Assembly (NCBI GenBank): GCA_028285105.1
Contig: JANQQE010000024.1
Coordinates: 434,001 to 498,000, forward strand
Length of the DNA stretch: 64,000 bases
Source of the DNA: Alphaproteobacteria bacterium
GTDB lineage: Bacteria > Planctomycetota > Phycisphaerae > UBA1845
Direction of reading: 5' to 3'
The translations under genes were made by a program, and so were the position numbers. The notes beneath the pieces were generated by a model that did not search any database, was not told the DNA's origin, and saw only the letters and a list, made by a program, of their open reading frames with translations. Shown piece after piece: positions 1-8,903 of this stretch. Numbering within the stretch: position 1 is the first letter of the stretch; each line of letters starts with the position of its first letter.

Positions 1-545
1 GAATAGTCGCCTGAAAGCGGATCGAATGCGTGGGTGCTGGTCGTACACGTGCAAATGATCAACGTCATAAACCATGCAACATGACTGCGCCAGATTCGAC
101 GCGACATACCTTGCGCCATGGTGCATTTCTGTTTTGCGTACGAATGGAACATAACTTCGGCCTCTTTCCCGCATTCGGATTCCAGCGTGCAAGCTTGATT
201 GGGTTATTATAGAGAATTGCTACAGTGATTTGAATTAGGACCGGAATCAATGACAGAATGAACTGGAAACCAGTTGCACTTTTCCAATAGCCCAATAAAC
301 GCGTTCTCCTCAGCCACAAATGAACTATATAGAGCGGGTCGGATGCAAATTGGAAGCAACACAGACGCGCAGGGTGTGATAATCGCATCTCGAAATATCG
401 CGACTGCGCGATGGCAAATCAATCAGAACCGACAAAATCGATGCGCCGGAACGCGCACCGGCCCGGGCAATGAACCGCTGCTCTGCAACGACGCGTACCG
501 TGACCCGAAGTGCATATCGGTTTAATGCGTTTGGGCTACCATTCG
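1..545. other. Non-coding stretch at window start
   Basis: No convincing gene is seen. A minus-strand reading frame at 65-388 has one hydrophobic stretch but no ribbon cysteines, no ribosome binding site and poor codon character, so it is not called. The stretch lies downstream of the last zinc-ribbon gene and no terminator hairpin with a T-run was recognised in it. Confidence 0.5.
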
Positions 546-1277
546 TCAGTCTTCAAATGTGTACCAGGATTTACCGACTTCGTAGATCATGAATCCGGTT
601 GGATGATTGGGAAGCGGGTCGTACTCAAACCCAACGGGATCAAGAACGTTTGAGCCCGTTACAAATCCCACAGTCGTTCGCCCCCCTGGCCCCGTGTAAG
701 TGATTGGGTGCGCATTCTTAACGTAGTACAATCCGACCCATTTCCCGCGGAATGTTGCGCCCATTTGATAATCAGCGACAGCCGCTTCAAACGCAGTTTG
801 ACTCAATCGAAATCGCAGCAAGAGTGGCCAGGGATAGATCCACGAAGAAACCACAAGAACTGCGCAAATCGGAACAACCCACCATCGCCATCGGCCAGAC
901 CGTTCGCTGTCGTCCAGCTTGGCCCTTTCCCGATCCAACCAAGTTGCGGCAGTTCGCACGACATATAGGAGTAGTATTCCAAGCCACAACGGAACACCGA
1001 CGAACGCAACCATGCAGATGCTCCCGGCCTCCCACTGCGCCGGTCCGCTGGCGTTAACAATGCCGTAAAGAGACAACACCGCGAAAATTACGCATTGTCG
1101 ACTTGACAGAGAACTAGCCAAACGTCGCCATCCGACCTTTTTGCTTGCTTGCTGATATGTACTTGGGTCCGCGGGATCAAACCAACGTCCACATTCCGGA
1201 CACCGCTGAGTTGGCAAGTTGACAAGCCAATACGCGCAGTCCATGCACATCATTCGTTTTTCGTTATGTTCAGTCAT
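546..1277 (-). CDS. N-terminal zinc-ribbon membrane protein, function unknown
   Basis: A 243-residue protein I cannot assign to a named function. Residues 11-29 form a four-cysteine ribbon (CMDC, then CPEC after an 11-residue gap), which is expected to bind one zinc. Three hydrophobic stretches follow (about residues 60-80, 85-110 and 132-155), then a soluble tail of about 90 residues. It is the last gene of a four-gene minus-strand run; its ATG overlaps the stop of the upstream gene (ATGA at 1274-1277), so translation is probably coupled. Unlike its three neighbours, the ribbon is at the N-terminus and lacks the YDLTGN signature. Membrane location is inferred from hydropathy. Confidence 0.75.
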   Translation of the reverse strand: MTEHNEKRMMCMDCAYWLVNLPTQRCPECGRWFDPADPSTYQQASKKVGWRRLASSLSSRQCVIFAVLSLYGIVNASGPAQWEAGSICMVAFVGVPLWLGILLLYVVRTAATWLDRERAKLDDSERSGRWRWWVVPICAVLVVSSWIYPWPLLLRFRLSQTAFEAAVADYQMGATFRGKWVGLYYVKNAHPITYTGPGGRTTVGFVTGSNVLDPVGFEYDPLPNHPTGFMIYEVGKSWYTFED

Positions 1278-1708
1278 GGCTTCGGTGCCAACTGATCAAA
1301 AGTCGTCCCGCACTCCGGACAAACCCCGCTTTCGTTACCCGTCAGATCATATCTGCACTTCCAGCACTTTCCCGGGAATATGCGGCTGGTGCGCCACATC
1401 CAGATCGTCATAAGCAGTGTCGGCGCAAAAAGTATCCAGAAAGGCATCGTGATGTAGTTGCTGCTTCGTTTGTATGACGGCCAATGCCTCCAATAGCCGA
1501 ACGGTTTCATATCAATCCTGAGCCCGGACGGTTTGGTTGGCCCATGCGTGTAAAACTCGGAGTACCCGTGCCGCAAAAAGACATGGAATCGAGTACCGCC
1601 ATACATAGCCCGGCAAACACTTGCTGTAACCCACCCAGCCGCCAGCAAAACGCAAAGCGCCAAGCCGATGCGCATGAAGAGTCGCCGAGTGTAGTAGGGT
1701 CGCTTCAT
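1274..1708 (-). CDS. Small membrane protein with C-terminal CPECG zinc ribbon
   Basis: A 144-residue protein with a hydrophobic N-terminal segment (about residues 10-30), a second one near 85-105, and a C-terminal ribbon CWKCRYDLTGNESGVCPECG followed by a short tail. The two CxxC pairs should bind zinc. This CxYDLTGNxSGxCPECG pattern is common in small planctomycetal membrane proteins, whose role is unknown. The start at 1708 is preferred to an in-frame ATG at 1723 because it gives a 4-base ATGA overlap with the upstream gene's stop (1705-1708). It belongs to a run of four related genes and probably shares their transcript. Confidence 0.72.
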   Translation of the reverse strand: MKRPYYTRRLFMRIGLALCVLLAAGWVTASVCRAMYGGTRFHVFLRHGYSEFYTHGPTKPSGLRIDMKPFGYWRHWPSYKRSSNYITMPFWILFAPTLLMTIWMWRTSRIFPGKCWKCRYDLTGNESGVCPECGTTFDQLAPKP

Positions 1709-2058
1709 ACAGTGTCCCCGCATTCCGGGCAGATGCCGGAGGTATTGCAGGTGAGGTCATAGCTGCATGCGGCACAGTAGCGCCCGTCGGGCGTGATCGG
1801 CTGACGGTGAAAGTCGATATAGAAGAAAACCGAGCAAGCGACGGCGATGCATGTTGGCACGAGCAATCCAATCACTTCGATGAGCGTAACACTTAGCGTG
1901 ATGCCATTCGGCGAAATCGCGTCTAACAACGCGGCAACCAGCGTCAACACCACGAGCACAACCGTCCTGACGAGCAGCCAAAAGAACGGCAGAAGAATCA
2001 GCACCGCGACGAGCGACAAAAATCGCGACTTGTGCTCGATGACATTGGTTCTGGGCAT
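1705..2058 (-). CDS. Small membrane protein with C-terminal CPECG zinc ribbon
   Basis: A 117-residue protein with two or three hydrophobic segments (about residues 12-45 and 55-80) and a C-terminal ribbon, CAACSYDLTCNTSGICPECG, ending four residues later. It is a sibling of the flanking genes: same membrane-then-ribbon layout and same signature. Its ATG lies 3 bases after the stop of the upstream gene and its own stop overlaps the next gene's ATG. No function can be given. A role as a membrane-anchored zinc-dependent partner or sensor is only a guess. Confidence 0.72.
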   Translation of the reverse strand: MPRTNVIEHKSRFLSLVAVLILLPFFWLLVRTVVLVVLTLVAALLDAISPNGITLSVTLIEVIGLLVPTCIAVACSVFFYIDFHRQPITPDGRYCAACSYDLTCNTSGICPECGDTV

Positions 2059-2061
2059 GGA

Positions 2062-2466
2062 TCAATCCAACTTGCTGATCGTTACCGATCGGGAAGTCGA
2101 AGCGGCCGGTGTACCGCATTCGGGACAGACGCCGCTGACGTTCCCGGTTAAATCATACATGCATTCGAGACATTTGATGCCATCGATAAACTCATATTTC
2201 CAGCGCAACCCTTTGTAACCGAGCCATGCGATCACGAAGTCAGCCGCGATGAATGCGAAGAACGCGCAGACGATGATCGTGTCCAGAACAGGTCGCGGCT
2301 TGCCTTCCATTGGCGTGTTGATCTCGACCGTCATCCAAACGATATACCGGAACAGTATGAGTATTGGCACGAGGCAGATCGCGAAGATGCCGATCGCTCC
2401 AATAACGGCTGCGATCACCGGCCAGCGTTTGACTCTAACGAGTTGAGGTTTGGTGATTGCGTCCAT
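2062..2466 (-). CDS. Small membrane protein with C-terminal CPECG zinc ribbon
   Basis: A 134-residue protein, first gene of the four-gene run. Two hydrophobic segments are visible (about residues 15-40 and 64-86), followed by the ribbon CLECMYDLTGNVSGVCPECG and a Ser/Thr-rich tail. A weak AGGA lies about 9 bases before the ATG at 2466. An inverted-repeat element (2501-2573) sits just 35 bases upstream, so the promoter is either inside or beyond that element. Function unknown; the zinc ribbon and membrane location are inferred from the pattern of cysteines and hydropathy. Confidence 0.75.
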   Translation of the reverse strand: MDAITKPQLVRVKRWPVIAAVIGAIGIFAICLVPILILFRYIVWMTVEINTPMEGKPRPVLDTIIVCAFFAFIAADFVIAWLGYKGLRWKYEFIDGIKCLECMYDLTGNVSGVCPECGTPAASTSRSVTISKLD

Positions 2467-2500
2467 TCAGAACAATCCTGAATCCGGCTGGCGATTTTGA

Positions 2501-2573
2501 CATAGGGTTGGGCCGTGCGGACCAATTCTTGAAACCCGCGATCAGCGGTCCGCACATCGCACCCTACTCTATG
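2501..2573. repeat. Inverted-repeat (MITE-like) element, copy 1
   Basis: Two arms face each other: the left arm ends in GTGCGGACC (2515-2523) and the right arm begins GGTCCGCAC (2547-2555). Outward from these, TAGGGT on the left matches ACCCTA on the right, and the outermost bases CATAG/CTATG also pair. The same core (TAGGGT...GTGCGGACC / GGTCCGCAC...ACCCTA) occurs at 59747-59811, so this is a dispersed family and not a one-off hairpin. It lies 35 bases upstream of the start of the zinc-ribbon gene at 2466. Confidence 0.75.
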
Positions 2574-2599
2574 ATACCGTTTGCACTCCGCTGGCAATG

Positions 2600-2635
2600 A
2601 AAAAGCCGCCGTCTCGCTCTTACGCGGACGGCGGC
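2600..2635 (-). terminator. Rho-independent terminator of the 1661-residue gene
   Basis: On the minus strand GCCGCCGTC (2635-2627) pairs perfectly with GACGGCGGC (2613-2605) around a 13-base loop, and the stem is followed by TTTTT (2604-2600). It lies about 50 bases downstream of the stop at 2685, the expected place for the terminator of that gene. Confidence 0.85.
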
Positions 2636-2684
2636 GGATGGGTTCTTTTAGATTGATTGCGGCTACTTGTTGCCGATTATCGTA

Positions 2685-5600
2685 TTACGGCGTCTGGCAA
2701 CCGGCGATCTGACCGTCAGGGCCTACCATTGCTTCGTACGATGCGTAGTCGTCGACATCGACGTCACCGTCTTCATCGGTATCGAAGCACACGCAACCCG
2801 TCGCATACACCGGCGTACCTGTTCCTACGTCGCCCGTGTAGCACTGCTGCATCAACATGTAGTCGGCCAGGTCGATGTCGCAATCTTCATCGCCATCGCC
2901 GAATGTTGTCGAGCAGCCCTCGCAATCATCGGGTACGCCGTTGAAATCGAAGTCATCCTGCAACTCCGCATCGAGATCGCAGCCGTCGCTTCCATTCTGC
3001 CCGTCGCAATCGTCGAGTACCTGACACTCGTCCGGTATACGGTCGGGGCGGCCACGACTTCCGGTGTCGGAGAGGAACGCCTCAATGTTCGCAAAGTCCT
3101 GCTGCGTGTATTCCGGATGCGCGCCGCCAGGATGATCGGTCGGTGGTAGCAATCGGTTCCAGATGAAGTCACGTGGACGGTTGCGAATGTTCGGACCGGG
3201 CAACTGTCCACCGCCCATTCCCGTCGGTCCGTGACAACCGGCGCAGGTGTTGGCCAGGATGAGTTGTCCTTCTGACGGAATGCCCACCGGTCCGCCATCG
3301 CAGTCGCTGCTAGTCGGGCCTTCGATGTCGCACTCGTCCGGAACATTGTTCGCATTGCAATCTTCTGCCGAACCAGCCGCAATCTCGTCGGCATCTTCGA
3401 TTCCGTTGGAGTTGCAATCGGCATCGAGTCCGCAAGGCGTCGTCACCGAAACGTTATCGATCGCGAGTTCGACAATGTCGCCTTCACCGCCACCGTCACT
3501 AGCACCGAAGCGGAACTTCACGGTAGACGTCAGGCTGATGAAACTCTCAAGATCGAAAGAGCGGGTCGTCCAACTGTTGGCGCTGGCTTGATCGTCGATC
3601 GATTCGAGTTCGACCCAAGACGAACCGTTGTTGTCGGAAACCTCAGCGACATAGAAATCGCCGGCAGCATCATCGCCAATGTCGCGCTGATAGAACCAGC
3701 GAACGAATGTCAGATCGGCCTCCGTTTCGCCACTAAGATCGATCGTTGGCGATTCAAAGTACACGACCCCGCTATCAACGTCATCGGTACCGAGCGAGTT
3801 GCCGGGGTTCTGAGCAGTAAACATGCAACCGCTGCCTGCGAAGGCGTTTTCCGGCTGGGCCTGGTCACCGCCGTTTGATGTGCCGATCGGATCGCCAATC
3901 ACACCGTCACCGGTTGAAGCCGTCGAACCGGGACTTGCAAGATTCCAGCCTGCCGCGTTGCCATTTTCGAAATCGTCTTCGAACAAAATGTCCTCGCAAA
4001 CGATTTCCTGGCAATTCGCATCGCAGGTGACGCCGTCGGGCGGATCGCACTCTTCGTTGCCTTCGACAACTCCATCGCCACATACTGTGCAAGGCGCGCC
4101 GTCGTTGGAAATGCTAAGCGTACCAGACCCTTGATCGCCATTGTTCCAGCCGCCCACGCGAATGAGGTAAGAACTCCCGGCAACGACTGGTGCGGTCAGA
4201 ATTGAGGAGAAACCCGCGCATCCCGTGGCGTCGTCGTTGCACGCCAGGAAGCTTAGGTTGCCGCAATCGGTGTTGTCATAGATCACCAAATCGCTGTCGT
4301 AGTTGACGGTGTCGCACGTGCTGATCGTCAATGTGCCGCTGCATTCGGCGGTGTATTCGTACCATATATCCTGATAAGTTTGTCCGCCGTCGTCAGAGGT
4401 TGTACATGTACCCGGGTGTGCGGGTCCATCCGTCGTTGCACCGACTGTGCTGTACTGGTGGACACCGTCCGAAATGGGAGCAGCATTAGCGCAATCGTCA
4501 GCCGTTTCAACCTGGCAGTTTTCGTCGCAACCGTCGCCCGGTGTCGTGTTGCCATCGTCGCAACCTTCGCCACCATCGACATTCCCGTCACCGCAAACGC
4601 CTTCAAACTGGCAGTTCTCGTCGCAGCCGTCGCCCGGTGTTGTGTTTCCGTCGTCGCATTCTTCGCCGGTTTCAACGAGGTTGTTACCGCAAACCACTCC
4701 TGTATCAGGAACAATCTTGTAGACGCTTCCGCCGGTACTTACGACATACATTTCGCCGTCGGCATCTTCGCCGAATGCCACCGGTGAATTGATCGAACCC
4801 AGCTCAGCCGTACGGTTCACGCGCTCTGAAATCGTCGAACCATCATAACGCAGACTGAATATCCAGTTACCGCAGAAATCGCCATAGAAGTACGTGCCCT
4901 GAAGTGCAGGCATCGCACATCCGCGATAAACAAAACCACCGATGATGCTGCAAATGAATCCCGGGTGATCCGGATCGCCACTGTGCAACACATCGAAAAT
5001 CGGATCGGTCAGCGTCGGGTCGGTCGCAACGCAGCCGTAACCACCGTTGTTGGTCGGCGTGGGAATCAAACCTTCACGACAATCCCAACCATAGTTGACA
5101 CCACCAGTTGAACTGGCTGGCTCGAAGTTGATCTCTTCGCGGGCGTCCTGACCGACATCGGCGATGTACATATCACCGGTCAATCGGTCAAAGCTGAAAC
5201 GCCAAGGGTTTCGCAATCCATACGACCATATTTCATCGGCAAAGGGGTTATCGACCGGAATGTACGGCGCGCCGGCATCGACATCCAATCGCAGCATCTT
5301 GCCCAGCAACGAACCGAGGTCCTGTGCGCGGTTGTTCGGGTCGTCGCCCGATCCGCCGTCACCCAGCGCAACGTACAGCATTCCGTCAGGACCAAATGCA
5401 ATTCCGCCACCGTTGTGGTTTGAGAAATCCTGATTGATGGTCTTGATGATGACGGCGCTTCCCGCGTCGGCAACGTTCGGATCGCCCGAAACGGTGTAGC
5501 GCGCGATCACCGTGTCCCCGCCCGTATTCGTATAGTTCAGGAAGAAGTGTCCGTTCGTGCCATAGTCCGGATGGAATGCCATACCCAGCAGCCCGCGCTC

Positions 5601-7670
5601 CCCACCAATGCTCAGCAAGCCACTGATATTCAAGAATGGCGTACCGAGTACCGAACCGCTTTCGATGATCTTGATCTGTCCGGAGTTCTGCTCGATCACG
5701 AACATGCGCGAGGCGTCGGTCGGATCGCCGAACACGCCAACCGGCGTCGATAATCCGGATGCAATTTCAACCGTCGTCATCGGAACATCGGCAAACGATT
5801 CGCACTCGTCGGGAATGTTGTTGTTGTTGCAATCCGGGCTGTCGCCATTGGCAATGTCCGTGGAATCTTCGACACCGTTTGAATTGCAGTCTTGCGGACC
5901 TGTTGCCGGCCCGGTCGTTGCAGCTGTCACGCTGTTCGGGCTACCCGGTTTGAAAATACCCAAAGTCACGTTGGTCGCTTGAGGGGCGACATTGGCATCG
6001 AAGCGGAAGTTGTACATCGTGCCCCAGCGAATGGCATTGGCATCGGAATTGGTCGCGAAAGTTTCCGTCGACCAAGTGACATTTCCGCCGACTTTTGAGC
6101 CCGGCCAATCCAGACCGCTGTAGGGTTCACCGCTGTGGTAATCCACATCTCTGAATTCGATGTTCGTCACGATCGCACTTGAATCGATCGGCACGGTAAA
6201 CGAGCCGATGGAGCGATCGGAGTTGAGGTTCTGAACCGCGTATTCGTAGTGCCAGATTCCCCCGCCCAGATCTGTCGCCTTTGCGGCAAGGATCACCAGA
6301 CCTTCTCCGGGAATGCGAACGTCCGTTTCGACCACGGCAGGGTCGTTGTCTTGCCAAGCACGGATTCCCGGTTGCTCGCGCTGGGTACTCGCCGCCAACG
6401 AGATGGACCAACTGCTTCCACTACCCGAGACGTTGACCTGGCGGTAGGAAGCATTGTTGTCTTGATTGCCAGCCGCAGAATCATCCTGTGTCACATAATG
6501 ACCCTCGACAAAGTAAGTGCCGCCGCCATCTTGCGCTGGATCGAGTTCGGAGATTGCCACTTGCAATCGTTTATACGTCGAATCGCCTGTCGAACCCTGA
6601 TCGCCATGAGTAAACGGGTAGTTGAATACGCCAGTGTGGGCGTTAACTTCCGAACGCGGACCGAGTCCTGACTGCTGACCGTTAAGTCCGCAGCAATATG
6701 GATCGGAGCAGCCTACGCCAAGGACGCTTCCACCCTGCCCGTTGCAACCACAACCGCAAATGTTTTCCGTCAGCGCCGTGAATCCATGTTTGAGCCAACT
6801 CTGACCGATTTGTTCGAGGCGGCCATCCTTGAGGCGGAACATGTTTTGCCCGATGACGGGATGCTCGTTTGTATTCGAAATCCAAAGAAGGTTTTGATCT
6901 CCAACGTTGCAGGACGTCGTACCTACCGCAAATGCCTCGATTCCGTTGAGACTGCTGTAGTTTGATACGTCGAGCAAGTCGCCGACAATGACATCAACGC
7001 CCGACTGGCCACAAACCGTTCCGCCGCTGCCGCCTCGAACCACCGCCGACTCGCCACCAAGTCGAATATCATCTGGTAATTCACCGCCCGACCACGACAT
7101 TGCCGCTTCAATGGTGAAGGAACCGATCGACTCGCCTGCGAGCGAAGAATCTCCAAGCGCATTTGCCAGTTCGCGGGTTATTGAGATTTGAGTGCCTTCA
7201 AAAAGAACTTTCTCGCCATCCTGATCAAAACCGACTTTCGTCGCAGACAAAACCAACCCCGTACGCCGACCGGCTGCATCGGTTGAAACCAGCGACGACC
7301 CGAAAATTCCGTCGGGAAGTGCAATGGCGAGATCCGTTAGCGCGACATCGTTTCGCTTTGAGAAGATTCGCAATCCCCCGCTGTGGCGAATTTGGCCAAG
7401 ACTGACGTCAGACAAGCCGTTGCGCGATTCGAGAAGTGCAAGCGTCGAACGGGCGTCTATGTCCAACCAAACGTCACTGGTTGGAACCGCCAAGCCGTTT
7501 CGATCAAGTCCTTCAACATCAAGGCCAAGCTCAGCAAGCGCTGTTTTGTCGAACGCAAGCTTGGTGGTCCCATGGGTGACGGTCCATTCCACGTCCGCCA
7601 ATGCTGAATGCGCGGTCACCATCGTCGCCAAAACGAAAACAACCACCTTTGGTAAATTCCTGGATTTCAT
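2685..7670 (-). CDS. Secreted multidomain sugar-dehydrogenase/cytochrome/dockerin-like protein
   Basis: A 1661-residue exported protein. The start at 7670 is chosen because AAGGAGA lies 4 bases upstream and the protein then opens with a clean signal peptide (MKSRNLPKVVVFVLATMVTA...). Domain order, from the translation: a ~560-residue N-terminal region with Cys-rich patches; a TSP3/EF-hand-like Asp/Asn linker near 590-615; a PQQ-type glucose/sorbosone dehydrogenase propeller near 628-990 (MAFHPDYGTNGHF, GPDGMLYVALGDGG, GLRNPWRFSFD); two tandem ECDDGNTTPGDGCDENCQ repeats of the Myxococcus disulfide type; a PPC-like sandwich; a third Cys repeat; a jellyroll-like domain near 1228-1410; a CAGCH haem motif near 1475; and dockerin-like EF-hands at the end. 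It could oxidise sugars and pass electrons to its own haem; that coupling is inference. Flanked by its own terminator (2600-2635). Confidence 0.85.
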   Translation of the reverse strand: MKSRNLPKVVVFVLATMVTAHSALADVEWTVTHGTTKLAFDKTALAELGLDVEGLDRNGLAVPTSDVWLDIDARSTLALLESRNGLSDVSLGQIRHSGGLRIFSKRNDVALTDLAIALPDGIFGSSLVSTDAAGRRTGLVLSATKVGFDQDGEKVLFEGTQISITRELANALGDSSLAGESIGSFTIEAAMSWSGGELPDDIRLGGESAVVRGGSGGTVCGQSGVDVIVGDLLDVSNYSSLNGIEAFAVGTTSCNVGDQNLLWISNTNEHPVIGQNMFRLKDGRLEQIGQSWLKHGFTALTENICGCGCNGQGGSVLGVGCSDPYCCGLNGQQSGLGPRSEVNAHTGVFNYPFTHGDQGSTGDSTYKRLQVAISELDPAQDGGGTYFVEGHYVTQDDSAAGNQDNNASYRQVNVSGSGSSWSISLAASTQREQPGIRAWQDNDPAVVETDVRIPGEGLVILAAKATDLGGGIWHYEYAVQNLNSDRSIGSFTVPIDSSAIVTNIEFRDVDYHSGEPYSGLDWPGSKVGGNVTWSTETFATNSDANAIRWGTMYNFRFDANVAPQATNVTLGIFKPGSPNSVTAATTGPATGPQDCNSNGVEDSTDIANGDSPDCNNNNIPDECESFADVPMTTVEIASGLSTPVGVFGDPTDASRMFVIEQNSGQIKIIESGSVLGTPFLNISGLLSIGGERGLLGMAFHPDYGTNGHFFLNYTNTGGDTVIARYTVSGDPNVADAGSAVIIKTINQDFSNHNGGGIAFGPDGMLYVALGDGGSGDDPNNRAQDLGSLLGKMLRLDVDAGAPYIPVDNPFADEIWSYGLRNPWRFSFDRLTGDMYIADVGQDAREEINFEPASSTGGVNYGWDCREGLIPTPTNNGGYGCVATDPTLTDPIFDVLHSGDPDHPGFICSIIGGFVYRGCAMPALQGTYFYGDFCGNWIFSLRYDGSTISERVNRTAELGSINSPVAFGEDADGEMYVVSTGGSVYKIVPDTGVVCGNNLVETGEECDDGNTTPGDGCDENCQFEGVCGDGNVDGGEGCDDGNTTPGDGCDENCQVETADDCANAAPISDGVHQYSTVGATTDGPAHPGTCTTSDDGGQTYQDIWYEYTAECSGTLTISTCDTVNYDSDLVIYDNTDCGNLSFLACNDDATGCAGFSSILTAPVVAGSSYLIRVGGWNNGDQGSGTLSISNDGAPCTVCGDGVVEGNEECDPPDGVTCDANCQEIVCEDILFEDDFENGNAAGWNLASPGSTASTGDGVIGDPIGTSNGGDQAQPENAFAGSGCMFTAQNPGNSLGTDDVDSGVVYFESPTIDLSGETEADLTFVRWFYQRDIGDDAAGDFYVAEVSDNNGSSWVELESIDDQASANSWTTRSFDLESFISLTSTVKFRFGASDGGGEGDIVELAIDNVSVTTPCGLDADCNSNGIEDADEIAAGSAEDCNANNVPDECDIEGPTSSDCDGGPVGIPSEGQLILANTCAGCHGPTGMGGGQLPGPNIRNRPRDFIWNRLLPPTDHPGGAHPEYTQQDFANIEAFLSDTGSRGRPDRIPDECQVLDDCDGQNGSDGCDLDAELQDDFDFNGVPDDCEGCSTTFGDGDEDCDIDLADYMLMQQCYTGDVGTGTPVYATGCVCFDTDEDGDVDVDDYASYEAMVGPDGQIAGCQTP

Positions 7671-7723
7671 CGCGTCTCCTTGCCTGAACTTCATTCGTTT
7701 TCCGATAGGCACAATTAAAAAGT

Positions 7724-7742
7724 AGTGACGGATTGTGTCACT
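7724..7742. promoter_or_regulatory. Possible operator palindrome
   Basis: AGTGAC at 7724-7729 and GTCACT at 7737-7742 form a perfect 6-base dyad with 7 bases between. It lies about 55 bases upstream of the start of the 1661-residue secreted protein, where a regulator could bind. The spacing does not fit a CRP site. No binding protein can be named. Confidence 0.3.
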
Positions 7743-8161
7743 CAATTCAATCCGAACCGAATTCAGAAATACTTGATCTCTAGTCAATTGGAGTGTTGCG
7801 GTTGATTTGGGATTCGGCGCGCGAGTCCGGTGCGCTCGTAACGCTTCCAGATCGGCCTATGCCCGGCAACATTCCCCACCTCGTGAGTACTTCAGATTAG
7901 CGGGCAAAAATATCCGTTACAAGGATGATCGCTTTCACGGACCATCAAATTTCAGGGCGGCAATAACTCGGAAACACACGGGACAGACTGCGGACAACTT
8001 GGAACGAAATTGGCAGACAAAAACGAGTCGTGACGCGCATCTCCAGAGTGCGCCAACATCGTTTGACACAATCTGATTCAAAGAATCCAGACTTCAGGTT
8101 GAAATCAAACATGACCACCCCCACGCTTCTCGGACGCATGAACTGCGGTTTTTCAATCGGT

Positions 8162-8190
8162 TTGGAAGCGTTGGGCCCGCGCACTAAAAT
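8162..8190 (+). promoter_or_regulatory. Sigma-70-type promoter for the DnaJ-domain gene
   Basis: TTGGAA (8162-8167) and TAAAAT (8185-8190) are separated by exactly 17 bases, matching the vegetative -35/-10 layout (4/6 and 5/6 to consensus). Transcription would begin near 8197, giving a short leader that still contains TGGAG 8 bases before the ATG at 8209. Confidence 0.55.
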
Positions 8191-8208
8191 AGTCGTGGAG
8201 CGATTGTC

Positions 8209-8817
8209 ATGCATGCGAACCGCGCGTCCAAATCGAAAAGTACGCAGTCAAACCATTCGGCTAACGTTACAATCAAATCGCGCGCTCAAGCATTTGAAGC
8301 ACTGGGGCTAAAATCCGATGCCACGCCCGAGCGCATTCGGCAAAGGTTTCGGCGCTTGGCGTTCCTCTATCATCCCGATCGAAACCGATTCCAGACCGAC
8401 GCAGCACACTTCAAACGCATTTCGCAGGCGTATCGCTTCTTGAACAAGTTTGGGGCAACCGACCATCGCAACAACGCGAATCTCGAATTCGTCTGCAAGA
8501 AATGTCAAAACGTCGCCGAACTTCACACGGGCCTTGATCGCAACCGGTACTGCCGCGATTGCCTGCTGTTCATCGACGGTCATCGCGGATTGCCCGCGCC
8601 ACCGATCGTGTTTGCCTCGCTCGGATTTGCGGCTGCAATGCTTATCAGTTCGTGTGTCACGCTCGCACTGTACATTTGGGCTGGCAAACCGTCGCTAGGA
8701 TGGACGACACTCTTGCTCGCCGTGATCTCATTCGCATCGATCGCAATCACCGCGATCACCATCGGGTTAGCCGCCCGACCCAAGCGCGACCGCAAGCGTC
8801 GAACATTGTTCAAGTGA
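8209..8817 (+). CDS. DnaJ-domain membrane protein
   Basis: A 202-residue protein. Residues about 26-80 are a J domain (AFEALGLKSDATPERIRQRF, then the HPD motif in LYHPDRNRF), which in this family stimulates Hsp70 (DnaK) ATPase activity. A CKKC...CRDC four-cysteine ribbon follows (about residues 95-120), then two hydrophobic segments (about 130-155 and 162-187) and a basic C-terminus, so it is predicted to hold the J domain at the cytoplasmic face of the membrane. TGGAG precedes the ATG by 8 bases. It is not a canonical DnaJ: the Gly/Phe region and substrate-binding domains are absent. Its client is unknown. Confidence 0.85.
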   Translation: MHANRASKSKSTQSNHSANVTIKSRAQAFEALGLKSDATPERIRQRFRRLAFLYHPDRNRFQTDAAHFKRISQAYRFLNKFGATDHRNNANLEFVCKKCQNVAELHTGLDRNRYCRDCLLFIDGHRGLPAPPIVFASLGFAAAMLISSCVTLALYIWAGKPSLGWTTLLLAVISFASIAITAITIGLAARPKRDRKRRTLFK

Positions 8818-8903
8818 TTCGAGACATCCTGAATTTGCCCGCAATTTGACCGTGTTCGTGCCTGGACTGGAACGTCTTGCGCTGCACGATTATATTCTGC
8901 GAT

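Larger units (their letters stand above)
7671..8208. other. Divergent intergenic region
   Basis: This 538-base gap separates the minus-strand secreted-protein gene from the plus-strand DnaJ-domain gene and should hold both promoters. It contains the palindrome at 7724-7742 and the promoter at 8162-8190, listed separately. Reading frames at 7807-8076 and 7945-8214 have no ribosome binding site or recognisable content and are not called. Confidence 0.6.

Noticed and set aside
65..388. Minus-strand 107-codon frame with a hydrophobic stretch
   Set aside because: No ribbon cysteines, ribosome binding site or coding-like composition; the rest of the frame is Arg/Cys/His-rich, typical of chance frames.
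4505..4700. Near-identical DNA repeats that looked like a direct-repeat array
   Set aside because: They encode tandem ECDDGNTTPGDGCDENCQ disulfide repeats inside the 1661-residue protein; this is protein repetition and not a CRISPR or mobile repeat.
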